A stretch of 64,000 nucleotides of DNA from Bradyrhizobium retamae. Its GTDB lineage: Bacteria; Pseudomonadota; Alphaproteobacteria; Rhizobiales; Xanthobacteraceae. Every line of letters begins with the position of its first letter. The first letter of the stretch is position 1. The stretch is taken from the NCBI RefSeq assembly GCF_001440415.1, contig NZ_LLYA01000155.1:1-64000 (forward strand). The letters are read 5' to 3'. The position numbers were made by a program, and so were the translations under genes. The notes below the pieces were generated by a model. The model was not told the origin of the DNA. It ran no database searches and saw only the letters and a list, made by a program, of their open reading frames with translations. This document shows, one piece after another, positions 1 through 9,574 of this stretch.

Positions 1-37
1 GGCCGCCGACCCTCCGCCATGAAAAGATTCACAGCCT

Positions 38-126
38 CGTAGGGTGGGCAAAGCGCAGCGTGCCCACCGTCAATGTGCGGGCGGTTAGCTGGTGGGCGCC
101 GCGCAACGCGCCTTTGCCCACGCTAC
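38..126. repeat. dispersed palindromic repeat, family A, copy 1
   Basis: About 90 bp that fold on themselves. The outer arms are GTAGGGTGGGCAAAGCG and a near complement ending CGCCTTTGCCCACGCTAC; the inner arms are CGTGCCCACC and GGTGGGCGCC. A second copy lies at 6827-6916. Both copies abut the 3' end of an exopolysaccharide gene. No coding function is apparent. Bases 1-37 hold no recognisable feature. Confidence 0.8.
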
Positions 127-130
127 ACGC

Positions 131-1378
131 TTACGCCTGCGCCGAATCGGCCGCCTTCCAGCGTTCGGCGGCGACGAACATGCCCCACATCGTTCCCAGC
201 ATCATCCAGAAGTGCCGCCAGTGGTCGGTATCGATGATGAAGCTCTCGCCGACCGTGCCGAGGAAGGCTGCGAAGATTGCCAGATAGGCCGGCTGCCAGG
301 GCGCGCGGACGAAGACATAACGGAAGCCCGTCAGAACTGTGACGAAGACCAGTGCCGGATAGCAGACGCCGGAGAGCCAACCGCCCGACATGAACGCGTT
401 CAGGTACGAATTGTGGGTGTCTTCCGGGAAGTAGCGGGTGAACTGTAGCGGACCGATGCCGAATGGCAGGCCCAACGCCATTTCTGCGCCGAGGATGTGC
501 CGGCCGAACCGGCCGAAGCGGCCTTCGTCGTAGCTCTGGTCAAGGCTGGCGCGCTCCTTGAATAGCTGCGCAATCGAATCGAAGGACAGAAGCACCGCGA
601 CCAGGGCGGCTGCCAGCACTACGGTAACGAGCGCCATCACGATGATGCGCGAGCGCTGCGACTGCGAGCGGCTGGTCAGCACCATCAATGCCAGCACGAA
701 GCCCGAGGTGATGATAAGCATGCCCCACGCAGCGCGTGAGAACGCCAGGAGAATCGCCAACGATATGATGCCAAACACGATCGCGCTGCGGAACGCCTTG
801 CCGAATTTGTCCGTGACCACGCTTTGCAGCACGAGCAGCGCCGGCAGGACCAGGAACGCGCCAAACACGTTCGGGTCCTTGAAGGTGCCGCGGGCGCGGT
901 CATACAGCGTCAGCAGGTCGCGCCCGCCGGGGACGAGATTGAAGTAACCCGCGATGCCGGCGAGCGCCGCAACCATCGCGCCGACGATGAGGCCGCGCCG
1001 GAGCATGTCGACCCGCGCCGCGGTATCCTCGGAGATCACCATCGCGAAGAAGATGACCGTGATCGCCATATACCAGGAAGTCGCAATCCAGCTCGGCACA
1101 TTGGGCCGATCCATTACGGCGACCGCACTGATGCTGTAGCCGAGGTTGAGCAGGAACAAGAGCAACAGCAGCGGCGTGAATACCAGCCGCATCCGTGCGC
1201 CCGTTGCGAAGAAGATCACCGAGGCGGCAAGCGTCGCCAGCTCATAGGGGCTCGGCTCGATGAAGACGATGGCGATGGATGCACCCACCAGCCAAACCAA
1301 CGCGCGCTGCAGCGCGAGCACGCCGGGCGCGGCCGTTATCGATGGAAGCGATTCCCCGGCTGTCGCCGCATACGCCAT
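131..1378 (-). CDS. O-antigen ligase / polysaccharide polymerase family membrane protein
   Basis: A protein of about 415 residues, almost entirely hydrophobic, with roughly ten membrane segments. A periplasmic loop near the C-terminus carries the EDTHNSYLNAF stretch typical of the Wzy_C/WaaL ligase-polymerase family, and mid-protein there is a KDPNVFGAFL segment also usual there. Such proteins join or polymerise undecaprenyl-linked glycans at the outer face of the inner membrane. An upstream TTG at 1393 could extend the protein by five residues, but the ATG at 1378 gives a more normal start. Downstream on the same strand of the sugar-transferase gene at 1473-3020, so it probably belongs to the same exopolysaccharide cluster. 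Ligase and polymerase cannot be told apart from sequence alone. Confidence 0.82.
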   Translation of the reverse strand: MAYAATAGESLPSITAAPGVLALQRALVWLVGASIAIVFIEPSPYELATLAASVIFFATGARMRLVFTPLLLLLFLLNLGYSISAVAVMDRPNVPSWIATSWYMAITVIFFAMVISEDTAARVDMLRRGLIVGAMVAALAGIAGYFNLVPGGRDLLTLYDRARGTFKDPNVFGAFLVLPALLVLQSVVTDKFGKAFRSAIVFGIISLAILLAFSRAAWGMLIITSGFVLALMVLTSRSQSQRSRIIVMALVTVVLAAALVAVLLSFDSIAQLFKERASLDQSYDEGRFGRFGRHILGAEMALGLPFGIGPLQFTRYFPEDTHNSYLNAFMSGGWLSGVCYPALVFVTVLTGFRYVFVRAPWQPAYLAIFAAFLGTVGESFIIDTDHWRHFWMMLGTMWGMFVAAERWKAADSAQA

Positions 1379-1420
1379 TACACACTCACGCAACTCAACA
1401 AAAAAATCGAACCGCTGCTT

Positions 1421-1461
1421 CCGTCATTGCGAGCCACCCGGTCGGCGCAAAGCGCCGCCGG
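1421..1461. repeat. partial copy of dispersed repeat family B
   Basis: The stretch from CCGTCATTGCGAGCCACC to GCGCCGCCGG nearly matches the left part of the longer repeat at 47432-47558, differing at about two bases. The right half of the palindrome is missing here. It sits in the short gap between the ligase and sugar-transferase genes. Confidence 0.75.
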
Positions 1462-1472
1462 CTGGCGATCCT

Positions 1473-3020
1473 TCAATACGCGTTCTCGCTCTTGGTCATC
1501 AGCGCGATCGGCGTCTTGAGCAGGATGTAGAGATCGAACAGCACCGACCAGTTCTCGATGTAGTAGAGGTCGAACTCGACGCGCTTCTGGATCTTCTCGT
1601 CGGTATCGACTTCGCCGCGCCAGCCGTTGATTTGCGCCCAGCCGGTAATCCCTGGCTTGACGCGGTGGCGCGCGAAATAGCCGTCGACGGCTTCGTCGAA
1701 CAGGCGGCTTTGCAACTTGCCTTGCACGGCGTGCGGGCGGGGACCGACCAGCGACAAATTGCTCTTGAACAAGACATTAAAGAGCTGCGGCAATTCGTCG
1801 AGGCTGGTCTTGCGGATGAAGCGCCCGACGCGGGTGACGCGCGGGTCATTCTTGGTCACGACCTTGGAGGCGGTCGGATCGGCCTGATGGTGGTACATCG
1901 AGCGAAACTTGAAGACGTCGATGCGCTCATTGTTGAAGCCGAAACGCTTCTGGCGGAACAGTATCGGCCCGGGGCTGTCGAGCTTCACCGCGAGCGCAAC
2001 CAGCCCCATCACCGGTAGCGCCAGCAATAGGATCACGAAGCCGACGACGTGGTCGAACAGCCACTTCATCACGAGGTCCCAGTCGGTGATCGGCGCCTCG
2101 AACACGTCCAGGGTAGGCACCTTGCCGAGATAGGAATAGGAGCGGGGACGGAAGCGCAACTTGTTGGTATGGGCCGACAGTCGGATATCGACCGGAAGCA
2201 CCCACAGCTTCTTTAACATATCGAGAATGCGCGTCTCGGCCGAAATCGGCAGTGCGAACAGCACGAGGTCGATGCGGGTGCGGCGCGCGAACTCGACGAT
2301 GTCGTCGACCTTGCCGAGTTTGGGACTGCCGGCGCAGGTGTCCATCGCGCGGTCGTCGTTGCGGTCGTCGAACACGCCGAGCACATGGATGTCGGAATCA
2401 TCCTGCGTCTTGAGCGCCTGGACGAGTTCCTCGCCGTTCTGGTCGGCGCCCACGATGATGGTGCGGCGATCGAGCCGGCCCTGACGGGCCCAGCGGCGCA
2501 CCAGCGAGCGTAGGAACACGCGCTCCGTGACCAGCGCTGCGAGGCCGCTCACGAAAAACGCCGCAAGCCACAGCCGCGAAATCTCGCTGCCGAGCTTCAC
2601 GATGAAGGATGCGCCGATGAACAGCAGAAACACGAATGCCCAGGATGAAATCATCCGCGTCATCTGGCGAAGATAGCCACGGAATAATTGCACCTGATAA
2701 ATATCGGCGGCCTGGAAGCAGATCACGGCCGTTGCCGCCACGCCGAAGATCGCCGCAAGAAATTCCCAGGAAAAGCCGCTGAGAGGCACGACGTAACCAA
2801 AATAGAGCGCAGTACCGATCGCGCTCAACATCGCGAAATCGATCACGCGAACCACGCCTGCGATCACGATCGGCGAATAGGCGCGGCCAACTTTCTGATG
2901 GGTGACGGCGAGCGCTGCCGGAGACAGCCTGCGGCGCCGTTCGATCGGCGGACGGTCGGCGCTGGCGGTCGCCGCGGCATCGAGCATCGAGCGTGCGTTA
3001 ATCCGTTCCACTGTCCTCAT
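1473..3020 (-). CDS. undecaprenyl-phosphate glucose phosphotransferase (exopolysaccharide initiating enzyme)
   Basis: 515 residues from the ATG at 3020; in-frame ATGs further up (3041, 3074) are also possible. The N-terminal half has four to five membrane segments and then a CoA-binding/Rossmann-like domain beginning [13 protein letters not shown]. The C-terminal third is a bacterial sugar transferase (PF02397): a hydrophobic hairpin, [21 protein letters not shown], the [10 protein letters not shown] motif, VGPRPHA, and [13 protein letters not shown] near the end. This WcaJ/ExoY-type architecture transfers a hexose-1-phosphate to undecaprenyl phosphate on the cytoplasmic face, the first step of exopolysaccharide synthesis. 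The exact sugar is inferred from family membership only. Neighbours are a ligase and a glycosyltransferase on the same strand. Confidence 0.9.
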   Translation of the reverse strand: MRTVERINARSMLDAAATASADRPPIERRRRLSPAALAVTHQKVGRAYSPIVIAGVVRVIDFAMLSAIGTALYFGYVVPLSGFSWEFLAAIFGVAATAVICFQAADIYQVQLFRGYLRQMTRMISSWAFVFLLFIGASFIVKLGSEISRLWLAAFFVSGLAALVTERVFLRSLVRRWARQGRLDRRTIIVGADQNGEELVQALKTQDDSDIHVLGVFDDRNDDRAMDTCAGSPKLGKVDDIVEFARRTRIDLVLFALPISAETRILDMLKKLWVLPVDIRLSAHTNKLRFRPRSYSYLGKVPTLDVFEAPITDWDLVMKWLFDHVVGFVILLLALPVMGLVALAVKLDSPGPILFRQKRFGFNNERIDVFKFRSMYHHQADPTASKVVTKNDPRVTRVGRFIRKTSLDELPQLFNVLFKSNLSLVGPRPHAVQGKLQSRLFDEAVDGYFARHRVKPGITGWAQINGWRGEVDTDEKIQKRVEFDLYYIENWSVLFDLYILLKTPIALMTKSENAY

Positions 3021-3126
3021 CCCGTTCTTGAGCGGGCACATAGGAACGTGCCCACAGGTGCGGAATTCCCCCACACCACGGCTTACGGGACAAATCGGAA
3101 GAAACAGTTACGTTGGTAAAGAACGG

Positions 3127-4260
3127 TTAACGATTGGCAAACGCCTCGCGGTAGCCGGCAACAACGCCCTCGACCATCGCCTTCTGCGAAAAATGCTGGA
3201 CGATTCGTTCGCGCAGCGATTTGGCTCGCTCCTTCGTCGCGGCCGGATCCTTCAGCGCGGCTTCGATGGCATCGGCCATGGCGGCTGCGTTGCTCGGCGC
3301 GAACAAGGCATCGCCATGCGGGCCGAAAATTTCGGGGATGCCGCCGACATTGGCGGCGACCATCGGAATGCCGGCAGCCGCCGCCTCGATCACGACGTAG
3401 GGCATTGAGTCTCCGCGGGAGGGAACCACCAGCAGCGAGCCCTTGGAGAAGCCGTAACGCGCCTTGACGTGACCGATGAAGCGCACGGCCTCACCGAGGC
3501 CGAGCCGCGCGACCTGGGCTTTGAGGCCTTCGCTTTCCTCGCCGTCGCCTGCGAGCGTAAGCGTCACCGGACGGCCGTCGACGCGCAGCCGCGCTACCGC
3601 ATCGATCAGAAGGTCGGCGCCCTTGATGTGTCGGAACTCGCCGACATAGATCAGGTCGGTGGCGTCCTCCGCCTTGACGACGGGATCGAATTCACTGGCG
3701 GTGACGCCGTTGAACACGCATCGCACCAGTCCCTTCGGCGTGCCGATGGTGCGCTGGTAGGTGTTGCGAGCAAACGCGCTTTCGAAGAGGAACAGGTCGG
3801 TATCGTTCATCAGCGCGCGTTCGACACGGGCATAGATGTTGCCCTTCAGCGTCGACAGCGGAAAGTGCAGCGAGCCGCCGTGCGGGGTGTAGACCCTGAT
3901 CCTGTCGCGGGAAGCGGTCTTTAGGCGCATGAAGGCACCGGCCTTGGCGCCGTGACCGTGCAGCACGTCCGGCTTCAATTGGCGGATCATGCGCTGGAAC
4001 CGGGCCCACACCAGAAAATCGGACGGCAGCGGCTCGCGGCGAATGGCGGTGCGGTGAACGCCGAGCTTGAGGCGCGGGGCGATTTCCGCCAGCGCCTGCT
4101 CGGCGCGTTCGCCGCCGGTGAGGCTATCGGCGATGATGCCGACGTGATGGCCCCGATCGACCTGGCCGTTGGCGAGATCGAGGATGTGGCGGAAGATGCC
4201 GCCGACCGGCGCGCGCGTTGCGTGCAGGATACGAAGCGGCTGACCGTCAACGACAGGCAT
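3127..4260 (-). CDS. glycosyltransferase family 4 protein
   Basis: 377 residues starting at the ATG at 4260; a longer frame reaches 4317 but adds a non-conserved basic tail. It has the GT-B fold pattern. The N-terminal acceptor half opens LRILHATRAPVGGIFRHI and carries a DVLHGHGAKAG segment. The C-terminal donor half has the nucleotide-sugar signature beginning PSRGDSMPYVVIEAAAAG, with the EX7E-type glutamate, then MVAANVGGIPEI. Expected to add a sugar from a nucleotide donor to a lipid-linked oligosaccharide in the cytoplasm. It lies upstream of the initiating sugar transferase on the same strand, and is divergent from the Wzc-like gene at 4546, so the 285-bp gap between them should hold both promoters. 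Donor and linkage are unknown. Confidence 0.87.
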   Translation of the reverse strand: MPVVDGQPLRILHATRAPVGGIFRHILDLANGQVDRGHHVGIIADSLTGGERAEQALAEIAPRLKLGVHRTAIRREPLPSDFLVWARFQRMIRQLKPDVLHGHGAKAGAFMRLKTASRDRIRVYTPHGGSLHFPLSTLKGNIYARVERALMNDTDLFLFESAFARNTYQRTIGTPKGLVRCVFNGVTASEFDPVVKAEDATDLIYVGEFRHIKGADLLIDAVARLRVDGRPVTLTLAGDGEESEGLKAQVARLGLGEAVRFIGHVKARYGFSKGSLLVVPSRGDSMPYVVIEAAAAGIPMVAANVGGIPEIFGPHGDALFAPSNAAAMADAIEAALKDPAATKERAKSLRERIVQHFSQKAMVEGVVAGYREAFANR

Positions 4261-4545
4261 CGAAATCGCCTTCAGATGCGACAGAAGCCTGCGCGGTTCG
4301 GGCCAGGCAGCCCGCAAGCGTCAGCGCAGCGATCAGATATGGAATAGGGGCGAGCATGCCTCGCATTACAGGTATCCTGGAAAAGTATTCCGCGATTAAG
4401 GGCTTTGATGGTTAACAAAAAATGACTGCGCGCGCGAGGTGCTGCTCGGGCCCGCAGACGAGGCAAAGTTAACCCAGCAGCAACCATAATGAAGTGTAAT
4501 CGCCCCGATCGAGTGGACCGATAGTTGTGTCCGCGGGAGTGTGCG

Positions 4546-6819
4546 ATGCGTTTGGCGTTCTGGCGTGCAGGCAAGGACAAGCCGGTGGTGCAGCGGGCGA
4601 TGGCAAGGCCTGTGGCTTCGGCTCAAAAGCCTCTCGCCGCATCTGATTCCGGCGATCTCGATCTGCATGCGCTTGGTCAGGCGTTGATGCGCAGGCGGAG
4701 CTGGATCATCGTTCCGACATTGCTGGCGCTGGTGCTGTCGCTGGCCGCGGTCAACATGATCACGCCGCGCTACAAGTCGGAAGCACGCATCCTGGTCGAC
4801 GGGCGCGAGAACGTTTTCCTGCGGCCGAACGGCGAGCGCAACGAGGAGCGCAGTGCGCTCGACGCCGAGGCCGTCACTAGCCAGGTGCAGTTGGTGCAAT
4901 CGCGCGATTTGGCCCGCGAGATCATCAAAAAGAACAAGCTAGCCGAGCGTCCCGAATTCGATCCGGTGCTGCAGGGGTTCTCGCCGCTGAAATCGCTGCT
5001 GGCGCTGGTCGGCATCGGGCGCGATCCGTTTTCGTTGACGCCGGAAGAGCGCGTGCTGGAGGCCTATTATGAGCGCTTCACGGCCTATGCGGTCGACAAG
5101 TCGCGGGTCATCGTCATTGAATTCCAGTCGCGCGATCCCGAACTCGCCGAGCGCGTCGCCAACTCGATCGCGGAAGGCTATCTGGTGCTGCAGCAGGACG
5201 CGCGGCAACAGCAAGCGAAGTCTGCCAGCCAGTGGCTCTCGGGTGAAATAGAACACTTGCGCAAGCGCGTGGCCGAGGCCGAATCGCGGGTCGAGGATTT
5301 TCGCTCCAAGTCGAGCCTGTTCGTGGGCACCAACAACACCACGCTGTCCAACCAGCAGATGGGCGAGATCAATACGCAGTTGAACAACGCCCGCGCGCTG
5401 AGGTCGGATGCCGAATCCAAGGCGCGGCTGATCAAGGAGATGCTTCAGAGCGGCAAGCCGATCGAGGCTTCCGAGGTGCTCAATTCCGAACTGGTACGCC
5501 GGCTGTCCGAGCAGCGCGTGACGCTGCGCGCGCAGCTCGCCGAGCAATCCTCGACGCTGCTCGGTGGTCATCCCCGCATCAAGGAATTGAAGGCCCAGCT
5601 TGCCGATCTCGATCGGCAGTTGCGTGAGGAGGCGGGCAAGGTTTCCCGCTCGCTGGAGAACGATGCCCGCATCGCCGGCGGCCGGGTCGAAGGCCTGACG
5701 GCGAGCCTCGATCAGTTGAAAAAGCAGGCTTCTTCGACCAATGGGCAGGACGTGCAGCTCCGCGCCCTCGAGCGCGAGGCCAAAGCGCAGCGGGACCTCT
5801 TGGAATCCTATCTCGCCAAGTACCGCGAGGCGAACACCCGCGAGAATATCGAGGCGGCGCCGGCCGATGGTCGCATCATCTCCCGCGCTACTGTCTCCAA
5901 CACCCCGGCCTATCCGAAGAAGCTGCCGATCGTCTTGATCGCGACGCTGGCGACCCTGCTGCTCACTTCGGGCGCGATCGCGACCGGCGAATTGCTACGC
6001 ATGACCGCGCCTCGGGCACTCGGTGCGGCTTCGCCGGAAGAAATTGCGCCCGAAATCGCACCCGAAATTCTCCTGGCTTCTGCGCCGGAACCGGTGCGTG
6101 CGCCGGCGATCGCGCCCGAACTGCCTGTGGCGAACCTCGCTGAAGCGGATCACGTTTCAGAGCCAACGTTGAATGAGCCGCATGCCGACGCCCCGCGCAT
6201 GGATGCTGCGGCGGGCGACAGCGAGATCGAGCAACTGGCTGATGAGCTGGTTGGCGCAGCCGCTGCAGCGCGCAAGGTGGCCGTGCTCGGCACCGCATCG
6301 AGCGAGAGCATCACGCTGACCGCACTCACGCTGGCGCGGCTGATGGCGCAGCAGGCAAAGGTCGTGGTGGTCGATCTCGTCGCATCCTCGCCGACGATGA
6401 CGGCGGCGTCGGTCGATCCGGTAGCACCGGGGCTTGCCGAACTGATGCAGGGCGAAGCCTCGTTTGCGCAGATTATCACCAAGGATCGGCTGTCGCGCGT
6501 CCATCTCGTCAGCGCCGGACGCCCCGACTTCGACCGTGCGCAGCTTCAATCGCCGCGGCTGACGCTTGCGATCGACGCGCTGCTGCGGGTCTACGATCAT
6601 GTGCTGCTGGATGCCGGCACCGCGTCCGATCTGCCAGCCGAACTCCTGACGTCGCAGGCGCGCGCGGTCGTGGTGCCCGAAGCGTCGATGGCGCAGGATG
6701 CGCGCGCGCTGATGTGCGATCAGCTCAAGGCGGTCGGCTTCTTTGAAGTGACGATGCTGAGCAAACCGTGCGAGTCGTCGGACGCCGTCGAAGCCGCTCC
6801 GCGCGTGGTGGCGGCTTGA
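4546..6819 (+). CDS. exopolysaccharide chain-length/transport protein, Wzz-Wzc type with degenerate kinase domain
   Basis: 757 residues. An N-terminal cytoplasmic stretch is followed by a first membrane segment (about residues 53-73) and a Wzz/GumC periplasmic region with long coiled coils rich in Q, E, R and L. A second membrane segment lies near 460-480, then an Ala/Pro/Glu-rich linker and a C-terminal CpsD/BY-kinase-like fold. Its P-loop position reads GTASSESIT (residues 582-590), without the invariant GK(S/T). The Walker A' position reads VVVVDLVASSP instead of a D-x-D-x-R motif, and there is no C-terminal tyrosine cluster. It probably works as a co-polymerase and export scaffold, not as an active tyrosine kinase. 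The start at 4546 is preferred over an in-frame ATG at 4525. Confidence 0.85.
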   Translation: MRLAFWRAGKDKPVVQRAMARPVASAQKPLAASDSGDLDLHALGQALMRRRSWIIVPTLLALVLSLAAVNMITPRYKSEARILVDGRENVFLRPNGERNEERSALDAEAVTSQVQLVQSRDLAREIIKKNKLAERPEFDPVLQGFSPLKSLLALVGIGRDPFSLTPEERVLEAYYERFTAYAVDKSRVIVIEFQSRDPELAERVANSIAEGYLVLQQDARQQQAKSASQWLSGEIEHLRKRVAEAESRVEDFRSKSSLFVGTNNTTLSNQQMGEINTQLNNARALRSDAESKARLIKEMLQSGKPIEASEVLNSELVRRLSEQRVTLRAQLAEQSSTLLGGHPRIKELKAQLADLDRQLREEAGKVSRSLENDARIAGGRVEGLTASLDQLKKQASSTNGQDVQLRALEREAKAQRDLLESYLAKYREANTRENIEAAPADGRIISRATVSNTPAYPKKLPIVLIATLATLLLTSGAIATGELLRMTAPRALGAASPEEIAPEIAPEILLASAPEPVRAPAIAPELPVANLAEADHVSEPTLNEPHADAPRMDAAAGDSEIEQLADELVGAAAAARKVAVLGTASSESITLTALTLARLMAQQAKVVVVDLVASSPTMTAASVDPVAPGLAELMQGEASFAQIITKDRLSRVHLVSAGRPDFDRAQLQSPRLTLAIDALLRVYDHVLLDAGTASDLPAELLTSQARAVVVPEASMAQDARALMCDQLKAVGFFEVTMLSKPCESSDAVEAAPRVVAA

Positions 6820-6826
6820 ACGAATT

Positions 6827-6916
6827 CGTAGGGTGGTCAAAGCGAAGCGTGCCCACCATTCAAGAGAACGCCGTGAAAGGGTGGGCACGGCGCAAGCGCG
6901 CCTTTGCCCATCCTAC
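6827..6916. repeat. dispersed palindromic repeat, family A, copy 2
   Basis: Same layout as copy 1 at 38-126: outer arms beginning CGTAGGGTGG and ending CCTTTGCCCATCCTACG, inner arms CGTGCCCACC and GGTGGGCACG. It fills almost all of the gap between two convergent genes and could double as a transcript-end structure, but no T-run follows it. Confidence 0.8.
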
Positions 6917-6926
6917 GCTAGATAAT

Positions 6927-8117
6927 CTAGACAAACGCGCTGCGCAGCCTTTGCGCCATCTCCAGCAGCGCTGGATTGTGCTTCACCAGCCGCTTGGTGC
7001 GGTTGAGGCCCGACATGACGCTGGCGGCAAGCTTGCCGCGCTGGCTGAGCGGGATGAAGCTGTCGAAGATTGGCTCGTCGCTCTTGCAGAACAGCCGCTT
7101 GTAGTCGTCCGATCCGATACCGAGGTCGAGCGCGCGGTAACCCTGTGCGGCATAGTGGTCGATGATGTCGCGCATCAGGATCAGGCCGGGGCTGTACTTC
7201 GAATTCGCCGACATCGTGTAGGTGTTGAACATCATCGAGAACCGATGCCCGTCGGCGACGCCGGCAAAGATCGCGATCACTTCCTCGTCGCATTCCAGCG
7301 CGTGGATGTCAATGGCGTGCCCGGCGCCGGCGAGCGGCGCGGTGCAGGCGCTGCGGACGAATTCCTCGATGCCGGGATCGGCGAACACGTTCGGCAGCTT
7401 CTGTTCGGCCATCCGCAGCGGCTTGACGCGGAAGAACCAGTCGAGCAGCCGGGTGATGTCGGCCTCTGACGACGCAATATGACTGCGATAGCCGGGCAGG
7501 GACTGCAGCTTGCGTTCCTTGCCCTTGAGGCGGCGCCGGAACGAGTTGCTGATCAGCGCGGCGGGCGCAGCGTCAGGCTCGATCGCCAATAGCGGGCAAT
7601 CATTGGCCGAAGGTTGATGCGGCAGCAAGGCGAGCGGGTTGGGTAGATCGCGCCAGCGAACCGGTTGCTGGTGCAGCGCGAGGACGTCGGCTTCGGACCG
7701 CTGCGATATCGCCGATATCAAGGCCTCGAGATCAGCTTGCGTTGCGCTTGCGGCGAAATCGCGGTCGAACAGCGCCATGTTGAAGGTGGAATGCTTGCCG
7801 CCCATGAAACTGGCGCAGCGCGCGCCATAGGCGTGCCTGAGCGCGAGCGGAAGCAGCAGCAGCGGACGGCGTTCCGCGTCGTAGGCAATCACGATGAAGG
7901 GAACGAGGCCTTCGCGCTCGCCGACCTGCCGCTGCCAGGGGCTGAGGAAGTCGAACCGCTGATACGGCGTGAAGAAGGTTTGCGCGCCTTCCAGGTTGCG
8001 CCAGACGCCTTCGGCCGCGGCGAGGTGGTGAACGATGTCGATGCCGGCGATGCGGCTCGCCTTCGACCACCCATCTGCATCCGCCGTCTGGTCTTCAATC
8101 GCGGCAGCCATGGTCAT
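6927..8117 (-). CDS. GNAT-fold acyltransferase, CelD/BcsL-like
   Basis: 396 residues, soluble, without a signal peptide. The C-terminal half matches the Acetyltransf_6 (CelD-like double GNAT) pattern: a basic RRRLKGKERKLQ stretch near the middle, then YKRLFCKSDEPIFDSFIPL towards the end, preceded by YSPGLILMRDIIDHYAAQGY and LDLGIGSDDYK. These proteins often lie in exopolysaccharide or cellulose clusters and are thought to acylate polymer subunits. The substrate here is unknown. It is divergent from the deacetylase-like gene at 8247 and convergent with the Wzc-like gene. Start is M1 at 8117 or M3 at 8111; neither has a strong ribosome-binding site. Confidence 0.82.
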   Translation of the reverse strand: MTMAAAIEDQTADADGWSKASRIAGIDIVHHLAAAEGVWRNLEGAQTFFTPYQRFDFLSPWQRQVGEREGLVPFIVIAYDAERRPLLLLPLALRHAYGARCASFMGGKHSTFNMALFDRDFAASATQADLEALISAISQRSEADVLALHQQPVRWRDLPNPLALLPHQPSANDCPLLAIEPDAAPAALISNSFRRRLKGKERKLQSLPGYRSHIASSEADITRLLDWFFRVKPLRMAEQKLPNVFADPGIEEFVRSACTAPLAGAGHAIDIHALECDEEVIAIFAGVADGHRFSMMFNTYTMSANSKYSPGLILMRDIIDHYAAQGYRALDLGIGSDDYKRLFCKSDEPIFDSFIPLSQRGKLAASVMSGLNRTKRLVKHNPALLEMAQRLRSAFV

Positions 8118-8246
8118 CGCAGAGCCCGTGTTATATGAATTTGCTTACAATTTCGGCTTTGGCCGACCTTCGCAGGGAAATGTCAACAAAGGGTAATACG
8201 ATGCGGGCGCGGCGGGGCAGCGGAACCGCATGCTGAGGGCGGTACG

Positions 8247-9299
8247 TTGGCGTCGGATTTCGGAATTTTGCGGTGGGCCTGGATGGAGCTCGCCTATTTC
8301 AGCGGCTACTTCAGGCTGAAGCAGCGGCAGAGCGGTGGCTCCGGCGTCATTTTGCGGTTCGAGCGCGTGCGTCCGCGAGAATCCCGGCCGTTTCAGCCCA
8401 ATCGGTGGCGTGAAATCACGCCGCAATTTCTCGACCGGACGATCCGCGCGCTGAAGCGCTGGAACTTCGACCTGATCACGATGGACGAGGTGTGCCGGCG
8501 GGCGGTCACGCTGCCAAGGCCCAGCCGGTTTGCCTGCCTGACCTTCGACGGCGGCTGCAAGGATGTCATCACGCACGCCTATCCGGTGTTGTCGAAGCAC
8601 GGCGTGCCCTTCACCCTCTACCTGCCGACCGCGTTTCCGGATGGGCTCGGCGAAGCCTGGTGGCTCGCTCTGGAAGAGATGATCGCGTGCGAGGATCGCA
8701 TCAGCCTGGTGATCGACCGCAAGGAGCGGCGTTTCGCAACGGGCAGCACGCATGAGAAGCATGACACGTTCGAATTTCTGGCGAACTGGATGCTGACACT
8801 GCCGCCGCCGGATCTTTCGTTTGCGATCCACGACCTCTGCACGCGCTACTCCGTCGATATCGCGGCGCTGTCGCGCGCGGACTCACTGGATTGGGACGAT
8901 CTGGCCAAGCTCGCCGCCGATCCGCTGGTGACGATCGGCAGCGCAACGGTGAACTATCCCCCACTGTCCAACCTGAAAGGGGCGGACGCGCAGCGCGAAA
9001 TGACGATGGGCAAGGCGGTTGCGGAGACCGCCTTGCGCCAGCCCGTCAGCCATTTCGCCTATCCGTTCGGTGACCGGCAATCCTGGCGCAGGGAACATGT
9101 CGTGATGGCGCAGGAGGCAGGTTTCGCCAGCGCGGTATCGACGATCCCAGGCGTCGTCGAAGCCAAAGGATACACGGATCTGCATGCATTGCCGCGGATC
9201 GCCTGGGACGGACGGCAGGGTTCGCTGCGCACGATGCGGGTGTTGCTGTCAGGGATGATGTTTCCTGCGGTCAGGCAGACCCGGGACAATTGGGTTTAG
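8247..9299 (+). CDS. polysaccharide deacetylase (NodB-fold) homologue lacking its metal ligands
   Basis: 350 residues if it begins at the TTG at 8247, which has a GAGGG stretch just upstream; the next candidate is an ATG at 8283. The NodB fold is recognisable: LTFDGGCKDVITHAYPVL as motif 1, a segment GSATVNYPPLSNL where motif 2 should be, and FAYPFGD as motif 3. Motif 1 normally reads TFDDG, but here the second Asp is Gly102. Motif 2 normally supplies two metal-binding His four residues apart, but here they are Ala233 and Tyr237. All three metal ligands are therefore gone, and de-N-acetylation is unlikely. The frame is intact, which suggests a binding or scaffolding role. It closes the exopolysaccharide cluster. 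Confidence 0.85.
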   Translation: MASDFGILRWAWMELAYFSGYFRLKQRQSGGSGVILRFERVRPRESRPFQPNRWREITPQFLDRTIRALKRWNFDLITMDEVCRRAVTLPRPSRFACLTFDGGCKDVITHAYPVLSKHGVPFTLYLPTAFPDGLGEAWWLALEEMIACEDRISLVIDRKERRFATGSTHEKHDTFEFLANWMLTLPPPDLSFAIHDLCTRYSVDIAALSRADSLDWDDLAKLAADPLVTIGSATVNYPPLSNLKGADAQREMTMGKAVAETALRQPVSHFAYPFGDRQSWRREHVVMAQEAGFASAVSTIPGVVEAKGYTDLHALPRIAWDGRQGSLRTMRVLLSGMMFPAVRQTRDNWV

Positions 9300-9361
9300 A
9301 GCGTTTTCAAGCGAAGTGGATACCGGTTCGCGTGAAGAAAACGCGTCAAAACAAGAATCTT

Positions 9362-9574
9362 CTAAGCCGCGCGATCGGGCCGCGACATCCAGCTCACGAT
9401 CGGCATCGCCGGCAGCACCCATCCAAGCCCGGCCACGACATAGAAGATCGCCTGCAGCAGGCCTGAACTGGCCAGCCACGGCGTCTGGGCGATGGTCATC
9501 CCCAACAGCGACCACACCACGACCAGCACCAGCAAAGCGAGGGTTCCGAAGAATTTGCGGGTGCGTATCGTCAT
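9362..9574 (-). CDS. DUF2842 small membrane protein
   Basis: 70 residues with two membrane segments: [19 protein letters not shown], then a second around [15 protein letters not shown]. The basic start MTIRTRK and the end [11 protein letters not shown] match DUF2842, a small alphaproteobacterial family of unknown function. Convergent with the deacetylase-like gene and divergent from heme A synthase. Confidence 0.8.
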   Translation of the reverse strand: MTIRTRKFFGTLALLVLVVVWSLLGMTIAQTPWLASSGLLQAIFYVVAGLGWVLPAMPIVSWMSRPDRAA

